Assembly (NCBI RefSeq): GCF_904846075.1
Contig: NZ_CAJGZH010000001.1
Coordinates: 1,240,001-1,304,000 of the forward strand
Length of the DNA: 64,000 nt
Direction: 5' to 3'
Origin: Psychrobacter glacincola
Lineage (GTDB): Bacteria > Pseudomonadota > Gammaproteobacteria > Pseudomonadales > Moraxellaceae
Shown: piece after piece, positions 28,944-38,114 of the stretch
How positions within the stretch are numbered: the first letter of the stretch is position 1
Layout of the letters: each line of letters starts with the position of its first letter
The notes under the pieces: model-generated
Told to the model about the DNA's origin: nothing
The model's database searches: none
The model's input: the letters and a program-made list of their open reading frames with translations, nothing else
Translations under genes and position numbers: made by a program

Positions 28944-29362
28944 TAGTTTTATAACGGTTCTCGATGATTTTTAGCGATAGCTAAATAGCCTAAGTATATG
29001 AATTTATAAGGATTTGGGTTTTAAAAAGGGAATACTTTGAGCTTATCAATTTATCAATGACATTTAGATAATATTCCCAAACAGTATAGGTGACTGAAAT
29101 TATTCCGCCCGCCGTTATATGTGATTGAGCTCTCAAACAATCAACTGATGGCCGTTTGCTACTCTAAAGATGGTAATAGCAAACGGCATCAGAAAATGTA
29201 ACGGAAAGGTTGGCAGATGGATTGACCAGCATTGAAGTTAAGGTGATAACGGCAGCGTTTTTTGTGGGTTCTGCGAAGGCAAAAAGAAAAACTGTACATA
29301 CTACCGTGAGTTATCAAGGAAAAATAGTACCTTTAGAAAAATTTGGCTAGGATGCCTCAATC
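28944..29362. other. Gene-poor 419-bp stretch with a long hairpin
   Basis: An 11-bp perfect inverted repeat, GCCGTTTGCTA (29151-29161) and its complement (29177-29187), with a 15-nt spacer, could form a strong hairpin. It is not followed by a T-run on the plus strand. A short possible remnant frame follows (29210-29350). Confidence 0.6.
29210..29350 (+). pseudogene. Possible remnant or very short protein gene
   Basis: 46 codons from a TTG, open further back to a stop near 29175. The peptide (ADGLTSIEVKVITAAF, then KTVHTTVSYQGKIVPLEKFG) reads like the end of a real protein, but there is no ribosome site and no family is recognised. It ends 12 bp before the DUF2804 start. Confidence 0.2.
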
Positions 29363-30505
29363 ATGAATCAAAATCGTAATGAGCAAGATCAGCAACACTT
29401 ATCTACCAGCAGTAAGCCAGTTGTGCTCGATGAGCTTATCCAAAACGGTCAGCCTCATTTTGGTGTTTTTGCTCAAGTCAAGAATATCAATTATTTGGAC
29501 TATCACAGTCATCTTATTTCGCAAAAGACGCTGCCAAACTGGCGCAAAGAGTTAAAAGCCAATCAATTCTGCTTTATTCAAATTATCCAGCCGCCTTATC
29601 GGGTTTGTCTAGCATTGGCAACGATTAAGTTGGCCACCAGTGCCTTTGTTTATCTTTATAACGATGAGATTGAGCAGTTAGAGGTTTGTGAAGCATTGCA
29701 GCCGTTGATGCATCAAACACAGTTAGAAGGCGATTGCTATCAAGGGCAAATGGCATTTACCCATAGTAATCTCACATTAACATTGGATTTTACGCCTTCA
29801 AAAATCGAAGTAGCATTGGACAGTAAACACATTACGCTTGATGCGACGCTACAGCGGCAATCAGCGCCATTAGCAGTCTGCACACCAACGGGCAGGCGCG
29901 GCTGGACCTTTACTCAAAAAGAACCGTTGACGGGTATATCTGGTCATTTACTGATTAAATCCCATTCAAAATTTAACACTGATGCTCAAGCCAAACAAAT
30001 TCACTTTTCCGAAACGACTATCGCCAATCTCGATTGGACGCTTGGTTATATGCGTCACAAGACCAATTGGTTTTGGAGTTGTATCAATAGCTATTTGCCA
30101 GACGGTCGTCATTTTGCCCTAAATCTAGCGATGGGCGTCAATGAAACAGGGGTCAGCGAAAATGCGTGCTGGCTAGATGGGCAGATTTATTATTTACCGC
30201 CTGTGATGTTTGTCCGTGATGGTTTAAATTTGCCAGCTAATGAGCAAGATGATACTGCTAAAACCATAGATAATACGCGACAGCCTTGGCGCATCTATCA
30301 TCAAAACCTAGGCTGGAGCAATGTTGATATTGACTTAACCTTCACGCCGATAACCGTTTATAAAAAGACGGATAACTTTGGTGTGCTTGCCAGTATATTT
30401 GAGCAATGGCTTGGCTTTTATAGTGGTGAGATTCGTCTAAAAGATGACGTGATTAAAATCGATAAGATAATGGGCTTAGCAGAAGATCATTTCGCAAAAT
30501 GGTAG
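29363..30505 (+). CDS. DUF2804 family protein
   Basis: 380 residues, soluble, no signal peptide. The family pattern is visible: LPNWRKELKANQFCFIQI, a central TPTGRRGWTFTQKEPLTGISG, SETTIANLDWTLGYMRHKTNWFWSC with its invariant-looking Trp/His/Trp residues, GRHFALNLAMGV and a C-terminal VFGxxSG-like end (FEQWLGFYSGEIRLKD). DUF2804 proteins have a lipocalin-like sandwich and no agreed function. No close operon partner; dcd starts 136 bp later. Confidence 0.85.
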   Translation: MNQNRNEQDQQHLSTSSKPVVLDELIQNGQPHFGVFAQVKNINYLDYHSHLISQKTLPNWRKELKANQFCFIQIIQPPYRVCLALATIKLATSAFVYLYNDEIEQLEVCEALQPLMHQTQLEGDCYQGQMAFTHSNLTLTLDFTPSKIEVALDSKHITLDATLQRQSAPLAVCTPTGRRGWTFTQKEPLTGISGHLLIKSHSKFNTDAQAKQIHFSETTIANLDWTLGYMRHKTNWFWSCINSYLPDGRHFALNLAMGVNETGVSENACWLDGQIYYLPPVMFVRDGLNLPANEQDDTAKTIDNTRQPWRIYHQNLGWSNVDIDLTFTPITVYKKTDNFGVLASIFEQWLGFYSGEIRLKDDVIKIDKIMGLAEDHFAKW

Positions 30506-30641
30506 GCGGTTGTCGTATTGATTGTAGATTTATATTAAACGCAGGCAAGCCTATAAATTAAGCGCTCAATTCCGTATAATCGTCGCTATCAAAATACCAT
30601 TCATATCATAAATTTTATTTTATAGCTGCTAAGGAACAACA

Positions 30642-31217
30642 ATGTCTATCAAGTCTGACCGCTGGATTCGTAAAATGGCTGAAGAACACGGCATGATTGA
30701 GCCGTTTGAAGCGGGCCAAGTACGTTTTAATGATGCAGGCGAGCGTTTGGTTAGCTACGGTACGTCAAGCTATGGTTATGATGTACGCTGCGCGCCTGAA
30801 TTTAAAGTTTTTACCAATGTTCATTCAGTGATTGTAGATCCAAAAAACTTTGATGAAAAAAGCTTTATTGATGTCATCGGTGACGAGTGCATTATTCCAC
30901 CAAACTCGTTTGCGCTAGCACGCACTATGGAATATTTCCGTATTCCACGCGATGTATTGACGATCTGTCTTGGTAAATCAACGTATGCCCGTTGCGGAAT
31001 TATCGTCAACGTGACGCCGCTGGAGCCTGAGTGGGAAGGGCATGTGACTTTGGAATTTAGTAATACCACCAATCTACCAGCGCGTATTTATGCAGGCGAA
31101 GGGGTGGCACAAATGCTATTTTTCCAAAGTGATGCTGATGACGTATGTGAAACCAGCTATAAAGATCGCGGCGGTAAGTATCAAGGTCAACGCGGCGTGA
31201 CATTGCCAAGAACCTAG
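30642..31217 (+). CDS. dcd: dCTP deaminase
   Basis: 191 residues, normal size. It turns dCTP into dUTP, the main route to dTTP in such bacteria. Seen: [68 protein letters not shown] and the catalytic Glu138 in HVTLEFSN, same number as in Escherichia coli. The end [13 protein letters not shown] is the family C-terminal lid. AAGGAAC precedes the ATG. Confidence 0.98.
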   Translation: MSIKSDRWIRKMAEEHGMIEPFEAGQVRFNDAGERLVSYGTSSYGYDVRCAPEFKVFTNVHSVIVDPKNFDEKSFIDVIGDECIIPPNSFALARTMEYFRIPRDVLTICLGKSTYARCGIIVNVTPLEPEWEGHVTLEFSNTTNLPARIYAGEGVAQMLFFQSDADDVCETSYKDRGGKYQGQRGVTLPRT

Positions 31218-31271
31218 TAATTTTATATGCTAACTGAAAGTGCACAATGATAAATCTTTTAGATTAATCAC

Positions 31272-31309
31272 AAAAAGGCTGACCGTATATAATACGATCA
31301 GCCTTTTTT
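31272..31309. terminator. Bidirectional terminator between dcd and sspB
   Basis: AAAAAGGCTGA pairs with TCAGCCTTTTT around a 15-nt loop, with A- and T-runs on the two sides, between convergent genes. Confidence 0.9.
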
Positions 31310-31324
31310 ATACCGAAAAATTGA

Positions 31325-31762
31325 CTATTTCAATACTTTTAAACCTGCTTTATTATCACGTTTGGCTTTAGGTGTCGCAGTAGGGCTCTTCTGTGAGCTT
31401 ACTATCGCATCATCTTCAGGTTGATAGTCGTCATATTCATTGGGGTCAAAAAACATCCCTTGCGAGTTTTCTTTCGCATAAATACCTAACACCGACGTCA
31501 TTGGTACCCAAATCTCTTGTGACACGCCGCCAAAACGCGCACTAAAATGAATATAATCATTTTCCATACTCATATTACCAGTCGCACGGCTGGCAATATT
31601 CAATACAATACGACCATCTTGCACGTGTTCCCTTGGAATCTGTACGTTTTCGGCAGTGGCATCAACCATCAGGTAAGGCGTTAGTTGATTGTCTTCTATC
31701 CACTGATAAAGCGCGCGCACCATATAGGGACGTGTTGGGGTAATAGAGGTGGTTTCGCTCAT
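31325..31762 (-). CDS. sspB: ClpXP protease specificity-enhancing factor SspB
   Basis: 145 residues. SspB holds ssrA-tagged proteins and delivers them to ClpXP. The folded part (about 8-112) shows RPYMVRALYQWIEDNQLTPYLMVD and VLNIASRATGNM, with the substrate groove. A flexible acidic and Lys-rich tail ends in AGLKVLK, the ClpX-binding end motif of the family. It follows sspA on the same strand, but the usual tight linkage is broken by a 165-bp mobile element. Confidence 0.95.
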   Translation of the reverse strand: MSETTSITPTRPYMVRALYQWIEDNQLTPYLMVDATAENVQIPREHVQDGRIVLNIASRATGNMSMENDYIHFSARFGGVSQEIWVPMTSVLGIYAKENSQGMFFDPNEYDDYQPEDDAIVSSQKSPTATPKAKRDNKAGLKVLK

Positions 31763-31850
31763 CTAAGAGTTTCCTATACTGATAATTTGAATATAATAAT
31801 CTAAAGATATTTTGTTGTTTTCTATTTTAAGACAGCGGTTAAGCATTGTC

Positions 31851-32015
31851 TAGGGTGTGTCCTGCTCTTGCAAATGGTAATAAAAATTGCAGCCAAACAA
31901 GGAAAGTAGTACTGATAATATCGAAATATAAGCAAGCTATTTGACACAGTTTGACAAAGATTTAGTCATTTTTGACCCATCTAAGGTTTAATACCCAGAT
32001 TGAGGATACACCCTA
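31851..32015. mobile_element. 165-bp miniature inverted-repeat element, copy A
   Basis: Ends read TAGGGTGTGTCC and the complement of TAGGGTGTATCC. The whole 165 bp is homologous, in opposite orientation, to 49593-49757: long blocks such as CTACTTTCCTTGTTTG and GCAATTTTTAT match and the lengths are equal. Both copies sit between TA dinucleotides. It has no gene. It ends one base after the sspA stop codon, splitting sspA from sspB. The pattern is that of a MITE; mobilisation by a Tc1/IS630-like transposase is a guess from the TA ends. Confidence 0.8.
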
Positions 32016-32016
32016 A

Positions 32017-32631
32017 TTAACGCACACTTTTTTGAAAGCTAGTACGCTCAAAGACCCGCTGTTGATAATCAAATAAAGGGCGACTAATCGCACGTGGCAG
32101 CTCAATTCCCATTTCTTCAAGTCGCCATAACAAAGGTGCTAACAATACATCACACCAGCCAAAATCATCTGCCATAAAATAAGGTTTATGAGCAAACAGT
32201 GGTGACAACGTAATCAAAGAATCGCTTAACTGTTTTTTCGCAATAGCAGCTTGTGCTTTATTAAAGCTATTAGGGTGCATGAGTAGACGCTTACCGAGTA
32301 CCAGCCAATCATGCTGAATACGCCAAGCCAGCTGGCGAAATTGGGCACGCTCTTGCGGGGTATCCGGCAGTAGCTTGTTTGTATGGTAACGCTCTTCAAG
32401 ATACTCAAAGATAACGTTGATCTCATACAGTGCGATTTCACGTTGTTGCAGAACAGGTAAGGTGTGATAGGGATTCAGCTCGGTTAAATCTTCAGGCCGT
32501 TCGGAGTGCAAGCGTGATAGATAATAGGCAAGCTTTTTTTCCTCAAGCAATAGGCGCACTACATGACTGTCGTAGCCGTCATCAGCGTATAAAATCAGCT
32601 GACTACTTGGAATGTCGTTCGCATCAATCAT
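32017..32631 (-). CDS. sspA: Stringent starvation protein A (GST-fold)
   Basis: 204 residues. SspA binds RNA polymerase and helps stationary-phase and acid stress expression. It has a thioredoxin-like N-terminal domain (LILYADDGYDSHVVRLLLEEKKLAYYL, LNPYHTLPVL) and a helical GST C-terminal domain, with PHP-type surface residues not fully clear. The glutathione-binding Ser/Tyr pattern is degenerate, as usual for SspA. It lies downstream of petABC on the same strand, a common gammaproteobacterial order. Its first nine codons and upstream region are tandemly duplicated. Confidence 0.93.
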   Translation of the reverse strand: MIDANDIPSSQLILYADDGYDSHVVRLLLEEKKLAYYLSRLHSERPEDLTELNPYHTLPVLQQREIALYEINVIFEYLEERYHTNKLLPDTPQERAQFRQLAWRIQHDWLVLGKRLLMHPNSFNKAQAAIAKKQLSDSLITLSPLFAHKPYFMADDFGWCDVLLAPLLWRLEEMGIELPRAISRPLFDYQQRVFERTSFQKSVR

Positions 32632-32833
32632 GAAAGCCTAATGTTAATAGTAAAGCCTATCATCGTAAACAAAGTTGCCCTGATTATCAAGGCAAGGTAC
32701 GTAAACATTGCATGGTCGTAGCCTTGACTTGGAATGTCGTTCGCATCAATCATGAAAGCCTAATGTTAATAGTAAAGCCTATCATCGTAAACAAAGTTGC
32801 CCTGATTATCAAGGCAAGGTACGTAAACATTGC
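32605..32833. repeat. 107-bp perfect duplication covering the sspA start region
   Basis: 32605-32711 and 32727-32833 are identical over 107 bp, separated by 15 bp. Each copy has the sspA ATG with the first nine codons and about 80 bp of upstream sequence. The outer copy therefore gives a second start and probably a second promoter. Confidence 0.97.
32628..32753 (-). CDS. Leader ORF made by the sspA duplication
   Basis: 41 codons beginning with the duplicated sspA start (MIDANDIPSQ) and ending in TGA that overlaps the true sspA ATG (ATGA). It uses the same ribosome-site context as sspA. If translated it would couple to sspA; the peptide itself (GFTINIRLS end, hydrophobic middle) probably has no function. 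Confidence 0.35.
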   Translation of the reverse strand: MIDANDIPSQGYDHAMFTYLALIIRATLFTMIGFTINIRLS

Positions 32834-32885
32834 GGGTGAGCCTTGTTTTAAATAATGGTTCAGTGTTTTATGGTCTTTTAAGAGA

Positions 32886-32922
32886 CAAAAAAAAGCACTA
32901 CCAGAGTAGTGCCTTTTTTTCG
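32886..32922. terminator. Terminator between petC and sspA
   Basis: GGCACTACTCTGGTAGTGC forms a tight stem flanked by long A- and T-runs on both strands, 27 bp after the petC frame ends. It separates the bc1 operon from sspA. Confidence 0.9.
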
Positions 32923-32948
32923 ATAAAAATATATTTTTTAATACTTAA

Positions 32949-33663
32949 TTATTTTACATCTTTCCAGAATTCTTTGTTCAATAAGTAAACTGGAATGAGT
33001 AATACTAATAAGAATAAAATCACAAAGAAGCCAATCACTTGACGGTCATGACGGTTAGGCTCTGCCATCCACGCCATAAAGTTAACCAAATCACCCACTT
33101 CAGATTCAAACTCTTCAGCACTCAGCTCTTCTTGCATATTATGCAATACATGAGATCGCCGCATTGGCAAGTACTAAGTTATTGGCACCCCAAGGACGGC
33201 TTGGGTCTTCATAAAACGATAACAGGTAAGTATATACCCAGTCATCGCCACGTAGTCTGGTCTCAAGTGATAAGTCTGGTGGTGCTGCGCCAAACCATGA
33301 TGCTTGTACTTCAGGATCAATTTCAGCATTGATATGATCACCGATTTGATCGGTGGTGACCATCAAATACTTTTCGACCAACTCAGGTGGTATCTCTAAA
33401 TCTTTAGCAATGCGCGAGTGACGAACATACTGTGCAGAGTGACAACCAGCACAGTAGTTCATAAAGATTTTCGCACCGTTTTGTAGTGAGCCCTTATTGG
33501 TAAAATCAATAGGAGCAGTACTACAAGCTAAGTGTTCTTCAACACCTTCAGCATTGGTGAATGTACCACATCCACCGCCACCAGCTGCCAGTGCAGAACC
33601 AGCCGTCAAGGTTAATGCCGCGCCTAAGCCTAGACCCGCTAGGGATTTAATTAGCGTGTTCAT
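32949..33663 (-). pseudogene. petC: Cytochrome c1 gene, interrupted by a 2-base deletion
   Basis: The first frame (33139-33663) has a signal peptide (to about residue 26), haem motif CAGCH (71-75) and the c1 domain to WGANNLVLANAA, then shifts and stops. The second frame (32949-33155) resumes with HVLHNMQEELSAEEFE, then the membrane anchor RQVIGFFVILFLLVLLIPV and KEFWKDVK. Adding two bases (GC) between 33155 and 33154 restores NAAMPHVLHNM, the family sequence. Cytochrome c1 carries electrons from the Rieske centre to soluble cytochrome c. Without its anchor the product would not assemble, so a read error is quite possible. Confidence 0.9.
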
Positions 33664-34889
33664 CAGTGACCTCCGGTAACGCGTTCTGGTGGCTGTTTAC
33701 ACTTCTCAATAGAGGTATAAATTGGCATCAGTAAGAAAAACAAGAAATACAAGACAGTGAAGATACGAGCCATCAATGTTGCTGTTGGTGTCGTTGGCGT
33801 CGCGCCTAAGTAACCCAAAACTAAGAAACTAATCGCAAACACGGTTAAAGCAATTTTAGATAAAATGCCTTTATAACGTATAGAGCGTACAGGCGATCTG
33901 TCTAGCCATGGTATCAAGAATAGTACGGCAATCGCACCACCCATCGCAATCACACCACCCAACTTGTCAGGAACCGCACGTAAAATGGCATAGAATGGCG
34001 TGTAATACCATACTGGTGCAATGTGTGCTGGTGTTTTCAATGAATTCGCTGTCTCAAAATTTGGTGGCTCAAGGAAGAATCCGCCGCCTTCTGGGAAGAA
34101 GAATACCACTGCAAAGAACAAGATAAAGAAGACCACGATACCAATCATATCATGCACTGTGTAGTACGGATGGAATTCAATACCATCTAACGGCACACCA
34201 TTTTTATCTTTTAGCTTCTTGATATCAATACCATCAGGGTTGTTCGAACCCACATGGTGTAGCGCTACAATATGCATGAATACTAAGCCCACAAGTACGA
34301 GCGGGATAGCAACCACATGTAGAGCAAAGAAGCGGTTTAGGGTGATACCTGAGATAATATAATCACCACGTACCCATTCTGCAAGCCCATCACCAATCAC
34401 AGGTAGAGCAGCAGGAAGGTTCAAGATAACCTGTGCACCCCAAAATGACATGTTGCCCCAAGGAAGTAGGTAACCGAAGAAACCTTCTGCCATCAATGCT
34501 AAGTAAATACCCATACCGATGAGCCAAATAAGCTCACGTGGTTTCTGGTATGAACCATATAGCAGTGCTCTGAACATATGCAGATAGACGACCACAAAGA
34601 ACGCAGATGCGCCAGTTGAGTGCATATAACGGATGAGCCAACCACCTTTGACATCGCGCATGATGTATTCAACAGACGCAAATGCCCCTTCGGCACTTGG
34701 GTTGTACATCATGGTTAGCCAAATACCTGTTACCAATTGGTTAACCAATACCACCATTGATAACACGCCAAAAAAGTACCAAAAGTTAAAGTTTTTTGGT
34801 GCATAGTACTTTGACATATGGTATTCATAGGTTTCGGTCGCTGGAAAGCGTGCGTCCACCCAATGCATTAACTTTTTACCCATGCTCAT
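33663..34889 (-). CDS. petB: Ubiquinol-cytochrome c reductase cytochrome b
   Basis: 408 residues from ATG 34889, chosen because GGAGG lies 6 bases upstream; an ATG at 34904 lies inside petA. Eight membrane helices; the four haem-ligating His lie in helices B and D (RYMHSTGASAFF, YLHMFRALLYG; FFALHVVAIPLVL, FMHIVALHHVG). PEGGGFFLEPPNFE is the stretched form of the PEW loop region at the quinol site. Its stop overlaps the petC ATG (TGATG). Central subunit of the bc1 complex. Confidence 0.96.
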   Translation of the reverse strand: MSMGKKLMHWVDARFPATETYEYHMSKYYAPKNFNFWYFFGVLSMVVLVNQLVTGIWLTMMYNPSAEGAFASVEYIMRDVKGGWLIRYMHSTGASAFFVVVYLHMFRALLYGSYQKPRELIWLIGMGIYLALMAEGFFGYLLPWGNMSFWGAQVILNLPAALPVIGDGLAEWVRGDYIISGITLNRFFALHVVAIPLVLVGLVFMHIVALHHVGSNNPDGIDIKKLKDKNGVPLDGIEFHPYYTVHDMIGIVVFFILFFAVVFFFPEGGGFFLEPPNFETANSLKTPAHIAPVWYYTPFYAILRAVPDKLGGVIAMGGAIAVLFLIPWLDRSPVRSIRYKGILSKIALTVFAISFLVLGYLGATPTTPTATLMARIFTVLYFLFFLLMPIYTSIEKCKQPPERVTGGH

Positions 34890-34890
34890 A

Positions 34891-35475
34891 TTAAGCCTCC
34901 CCAATCGTCAAGATGGTACCATCCATGTTGTAATCTGGGACAGGTAAGTTAAGCGGTGCAGGAACGCCACTATAAACGCGACCCGCCAAGTCATATTTAG
35001 ACCCGTGGCATAGGCAGAAAAATCCGCCATACCAATCATTACCACCCAAGTCAGCCGCGCCAACATCAGGACGGTAGTTTGGTGCACAACCTAAATGTGT
35101 ACAGACGCCTTCTACTACCAATACTTCTGGCGAGATAGAGCGTTCTGGATTTTTACAGTATTCAGGTTGTAATGATGCATCAGATTCAGGGTCAGACAGT
35201 AAAGGTTTTACTGACGCTAAAGTCGCTAGCATGTCTTCTGTGCGTTTGACCACAAAAATGGGTTTACCGCGATATTTGACAACGATCATCTGTCCTGCTT
35301 CGATAGAACCAATATCTTGGGTCACTGCAGCCCCTGCAGCCTCAGCTTTAGCGCTTGGGTACCAAGAACGGACAAAAGGTGTTGCCACAGCAGCTACCCC
35401 AGCTGCACCAATCGCGGCAGTCGAGGCAATAAGAACTCTACGGCGTTGTACGTTAACGCCTTCGGCTTGGCTCAT
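34891..35475 (-). CDS. petA: Ubiquinol-cytochrome c reductase Rieske iron-sulfur subunit
   Basis: 194 residues. The N-terminus RRRVLIASTAAIGAAGVAAV is a twin-arginine-type uncleaved anchor. The [2Fe-2S] cluster is held by CTHLGC (125-130) and CLCHGS (154-159), the two Cys/His boxes. VYSGVPAPLNLPVP follows, with the Pro loop. It receives one electron from quinol and moves it to cytochrome c1. The gene opens the petABC operon, ending one base before the petB start. Confidence 0.97.
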   Translation of the reverse strand: MSQAEGVNVQRRRVLIASTAAIGAAGVAAVATPFVRSWYPSAKAEAAGAAVTQDIGSIEAGQMIVVKYRGKPIFVVKRTEDMLATLASVKPLLSDPESDASLQPEYCKNPERSISPEVLVVEGVCTHLGCAPNYRPDVGAADLGGNDWYGGFFCLCHGSKYDLAGRVYSGVPAPLNLPVPDYNMDGTILTIGEA

Positions 35476-35929
35476 TAATACTTCCTCCAGGTGAATGAAA
35501 TGGGATTATCCCACACTGGGTTTGTGGCTTAGAAAATGTACAATATCAAGCCACTTTGGCTGTGCCTAATTTTGCTAATTGTTGCTATTCTAAGCTATTT
35601 CGGTGATAAAATAAATTATTGCGTTAAAAATAAAGCAACCTTGATAGAACATACTCTAAGGTTGAATAGGAGAATTGATGCAAAATAGCTGCATTATCAA
35701 TGTCTCACATAGATTTTTTGGCAAGGATTATAAGCGTGATGACCTTATAATTAATAAGGATATTTTGCAATAGCGAATGATACTCGAAATTAAGGTAATG
35801 TTCACTAACTTTCAGTACCTAACTACTATGTAAGTAGTCGTAAACCAATAATCACCGCTTTATAAGAACAAAACGGTGATTATTTTATTACTTTTTATGT
35901 TTTATAAAACATGGCTTTATTCGCTAACG
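35476..35929. other. Divergence-free gap holding the pet promoter and the uup terminator
   Basis: AATAATCACCG (35847-35857) pairs with CGGTGATTATT (35874-35884), a good terminator for uup on the minus strand. The rest is AT-rich; the petABC promoter should lie just above 35490. No gene is seen. Confidence 0.7.
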
Positions 35930-37873
35930 TTAGCTCTCAAGCTCACTCCAACGCTCAAGCTTACTCATCATCTCATCTTCAATCGTCAGTAGGCGCTCAC
36001 TGGCAGCAGTCGCTGCATTAACGTCAGTGGTGAACCATGAGCCATCTGCTAATTTCTCTTGCAATTGGGCTTGTTCAGCTTCTAATGCAGCGATTTCTTT
36101 TGGTAAATTGTCCAGTTCACGCTGTTCATTGAAGTTGAGCTTTTTGGCAGCTTTGTTAGGTTTTGCTGCGGTTGTCTTATTGGTAACTTTACTGGCAGTA
36201 TTTGCATTATTGGCTGGTGCTCTAGCCGCGTGTGCGGCTTGCTCACGGTTTTTTTGTACCAAATACTCTTGATAACCACCGACATACTCTTTGACGATAC
36301 CTTTGCCGTCTTCATCTTGGTCAAATACCCAAGTAGAAGTAACGACATTGTCCATAAATGAGCGGTCATGGCTGATTAGCAAAATCGTACCGCCAAAGCT
36401 GGCGACTGACTCTTCTAGTAGCTCAAGTGTCGCCATATCCAAGTCGTTGGTTGGCTCATCGAGTACCAGAATGTTGGCAGGCTTTAATAGCTGCTTGGCA
36501 AGTAGTACGCGGTTACGCTCACCACCTGATAGTGCTTTGACAGGGGTACGCGCGCGCTCTGGGGCAAATAAGAAATCTTGTAGATAGCTCATGATGTGCG
36601 TCTTGCGACCGCCCACTTCTACGAAGTCTGAGCCTTCAGAGACGTTTTGCGCCACACTGGCTTCAAGGTCTAACTGATCGCGCAACTGGTCAAAGAAGGC
36701 AATTTTTAAGTTAGTGCCTAATTCAACACTACCAGTTTTGGTGACTTCATCATCAGACATATCGAGTAGGGCTTTAATCAGTGTGGTTTTGCCCGCACCG
36801 TTGGGTCCGACAATACCGATTTTATCGCCGCGCATGATAGTGGTGGTAAAGTCATCAACCAATACGTTGCCATCATACTCAAGATGTAAGTTTTTAACTT
36901 TACAGACAAGTTTACCGCTTTTCTCGCCTTGACCCATCGTAATGTTCACATTACCCACTTGCTCACGGCGATCACTACGTTCTTCACGCAGTGCTTTTAG
37001 CTCGCGGACACGGCCTTCATTACGGGTACGACGGGCTTTGATACCTTGGCGAATCCAAACTTCTTCTTGTGCCAGTTTTTTATCAAAGTTGGCGTTATTT
37101 TTTTCTTCAGCGAGTAACTGTAGCTCTTTGAGCTCTTGATAGCGTGCATAGCCACCTTCGCCTTGAGTAACGTCATAGCTGGTTAATTGACCACGATCTA
37201 GCTCAATGATGCGAGTCGATAGTTTATTGACGAATGCTCTATCATGGGTGACAAACAACAATGTTAGACCTTGCCAATCCAATAAAAAGCGCTCTAGCCA
37301 TTCAATACTATCAACGTCTAAATGGTTGGTTGGTTCATCAAGCAGCAGTACATCAGGTTTGGTGACCAATGAGCGTGCTAGTAGTACACGGCGCTTACGA
37401 CCACCTGATAATGAAGATAAATCATCATCTGGATCCAGACCCATGGTTTTGATAAGGCGGGTGGCTTCGCGCTCTAAATCCCAACCGTGTACTGCATCGA
37501 TATCATGCTGCAAATCGGCCATACGCTCACAAGCATCCATGTCGCCATTGGCGCATAAGTCTGTTTGGGCATTGTAGTTGATAAGCAGCTCAGCCGTGCG
37601 GCTGCTACCACCCATAACGATGTCTAGGATACGTCCGCTTGTCTCGGGAACGTCTTGTTCTAACATCGCAACGCGCACGCTGCTATTGATAATGACTTCG
37701 CCGCTATCAGGTTGTAAGGTGCCGTTAATTAGCTTAAATAAGGTGGATTTGCCTTCGCCATTACGGCCAATTAAACAGACACGTTCACCTGCTTCAATAG
37801 CAAAATCAATGCCATCAAGAACAGGAGCGACGCCAAAAGCAAGGTGGATATCTTTTAAATGTATCAGAGCCAT
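35930..37873 (-). CDS. uup: ABC-F ATPase Uup
   Basis: 647 residues from ATG 37873 (MALIHLKDIHLAFG); the frame runs on to 37918 but the extra residues are unlike the family. Two ABC domains: first with GRNGEGKST, LSGGRKRRVLLARSL and DEPTNHLD; second with GPNGAGKTT, LSGGERNRVLLAKQL and DEPTNDLD. A C-terminal coiled coil (FNEQRELDNLPKEIAALEAEQAQLQEKL in part, about 575-640) follows a Lys/Ala/Asn linker. Uup is soluble, acts on ribosomes or branched DNA, and limits transposon excision. Monocistronic. Confidence 0.95.
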   Translation of the reverse strand: MALIHLKDIHLAFGVAPVLDGIDFAIEAGERVCLIGRNGEGKSTLFKLINGTLQPDSGEVIINSSVRVAMLEQDVPETSGRILDIVMGGSSRTAELLINYNAQTDLCANGDMDACERMADLQHDIDAVHGWDLEREATRLIKTMGLDPDDDLSSLSGGRKRRVLLARSLVTKPDVLLLDEPTNHLDVDSIEWLERFLLDWQGLTLLFVTHDRAFVNKLSTRIIELDRGQLTSYDVTQGEGGYARYQELKELQLLAEEKNNANFDKKLAQEEVWIRQGIKARRTRNEGRVRELKALREERSDRREQVGNVNITMGQGEKSGKLVCKVKNLHLEYDGNVLVDDFTTTIMRGDKIGIVGPNGAGKTTLIKALLDMSDDEVTKTGSVELGTNLKIAFFDQLRDQLDLEASVAQNVSEGSDFVEVGGRKTHIMSYLQDFLFAPERARTPVKALSGGERNRVLLAKQLLKPANILVLDEPTNDLDMATLELLEESVASFGGTILLISHDRSFMDNVVTSTWVFDQDEDGKGIVKEYVGGYQEYLVQKNREQAAHAARAPANNANTASKVTNKTTAAKPNKAAKKLNFNEQRELDNLPKEIAALEAEQAQLQEKLADGSWFTTDVNAATAASERLLTIEDEMMSKLERWSELES

Positions 37874-38114
37874 AGAATATTTTAAGCTTATATAATAGTG
37901 AGGTAGGGGTTGCTGCAAAATTGCGAGCAGTATAACATGCCATCACGTGACTGTAGTGAGCGTAAATGATTTTATCCGCACTATTTATGACTTTTGTTCA
38001 AGGCGGCAATTTTATAAAGAGCATCGTCGTCTAATTGCTACTTTTTATCGGTCATCGAGCCCTTTTATTAATGAATCCTACCAGTCTTATGTTTATGATA
38101 ATTCAGAGAAAAAT

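Noticed and set aside
35930..37873. Several Ser/Arg-rich plus-strand frames opposite uup
   Set aside because: They lie fully within uup and have no family resemblance; shadows of the real gene.
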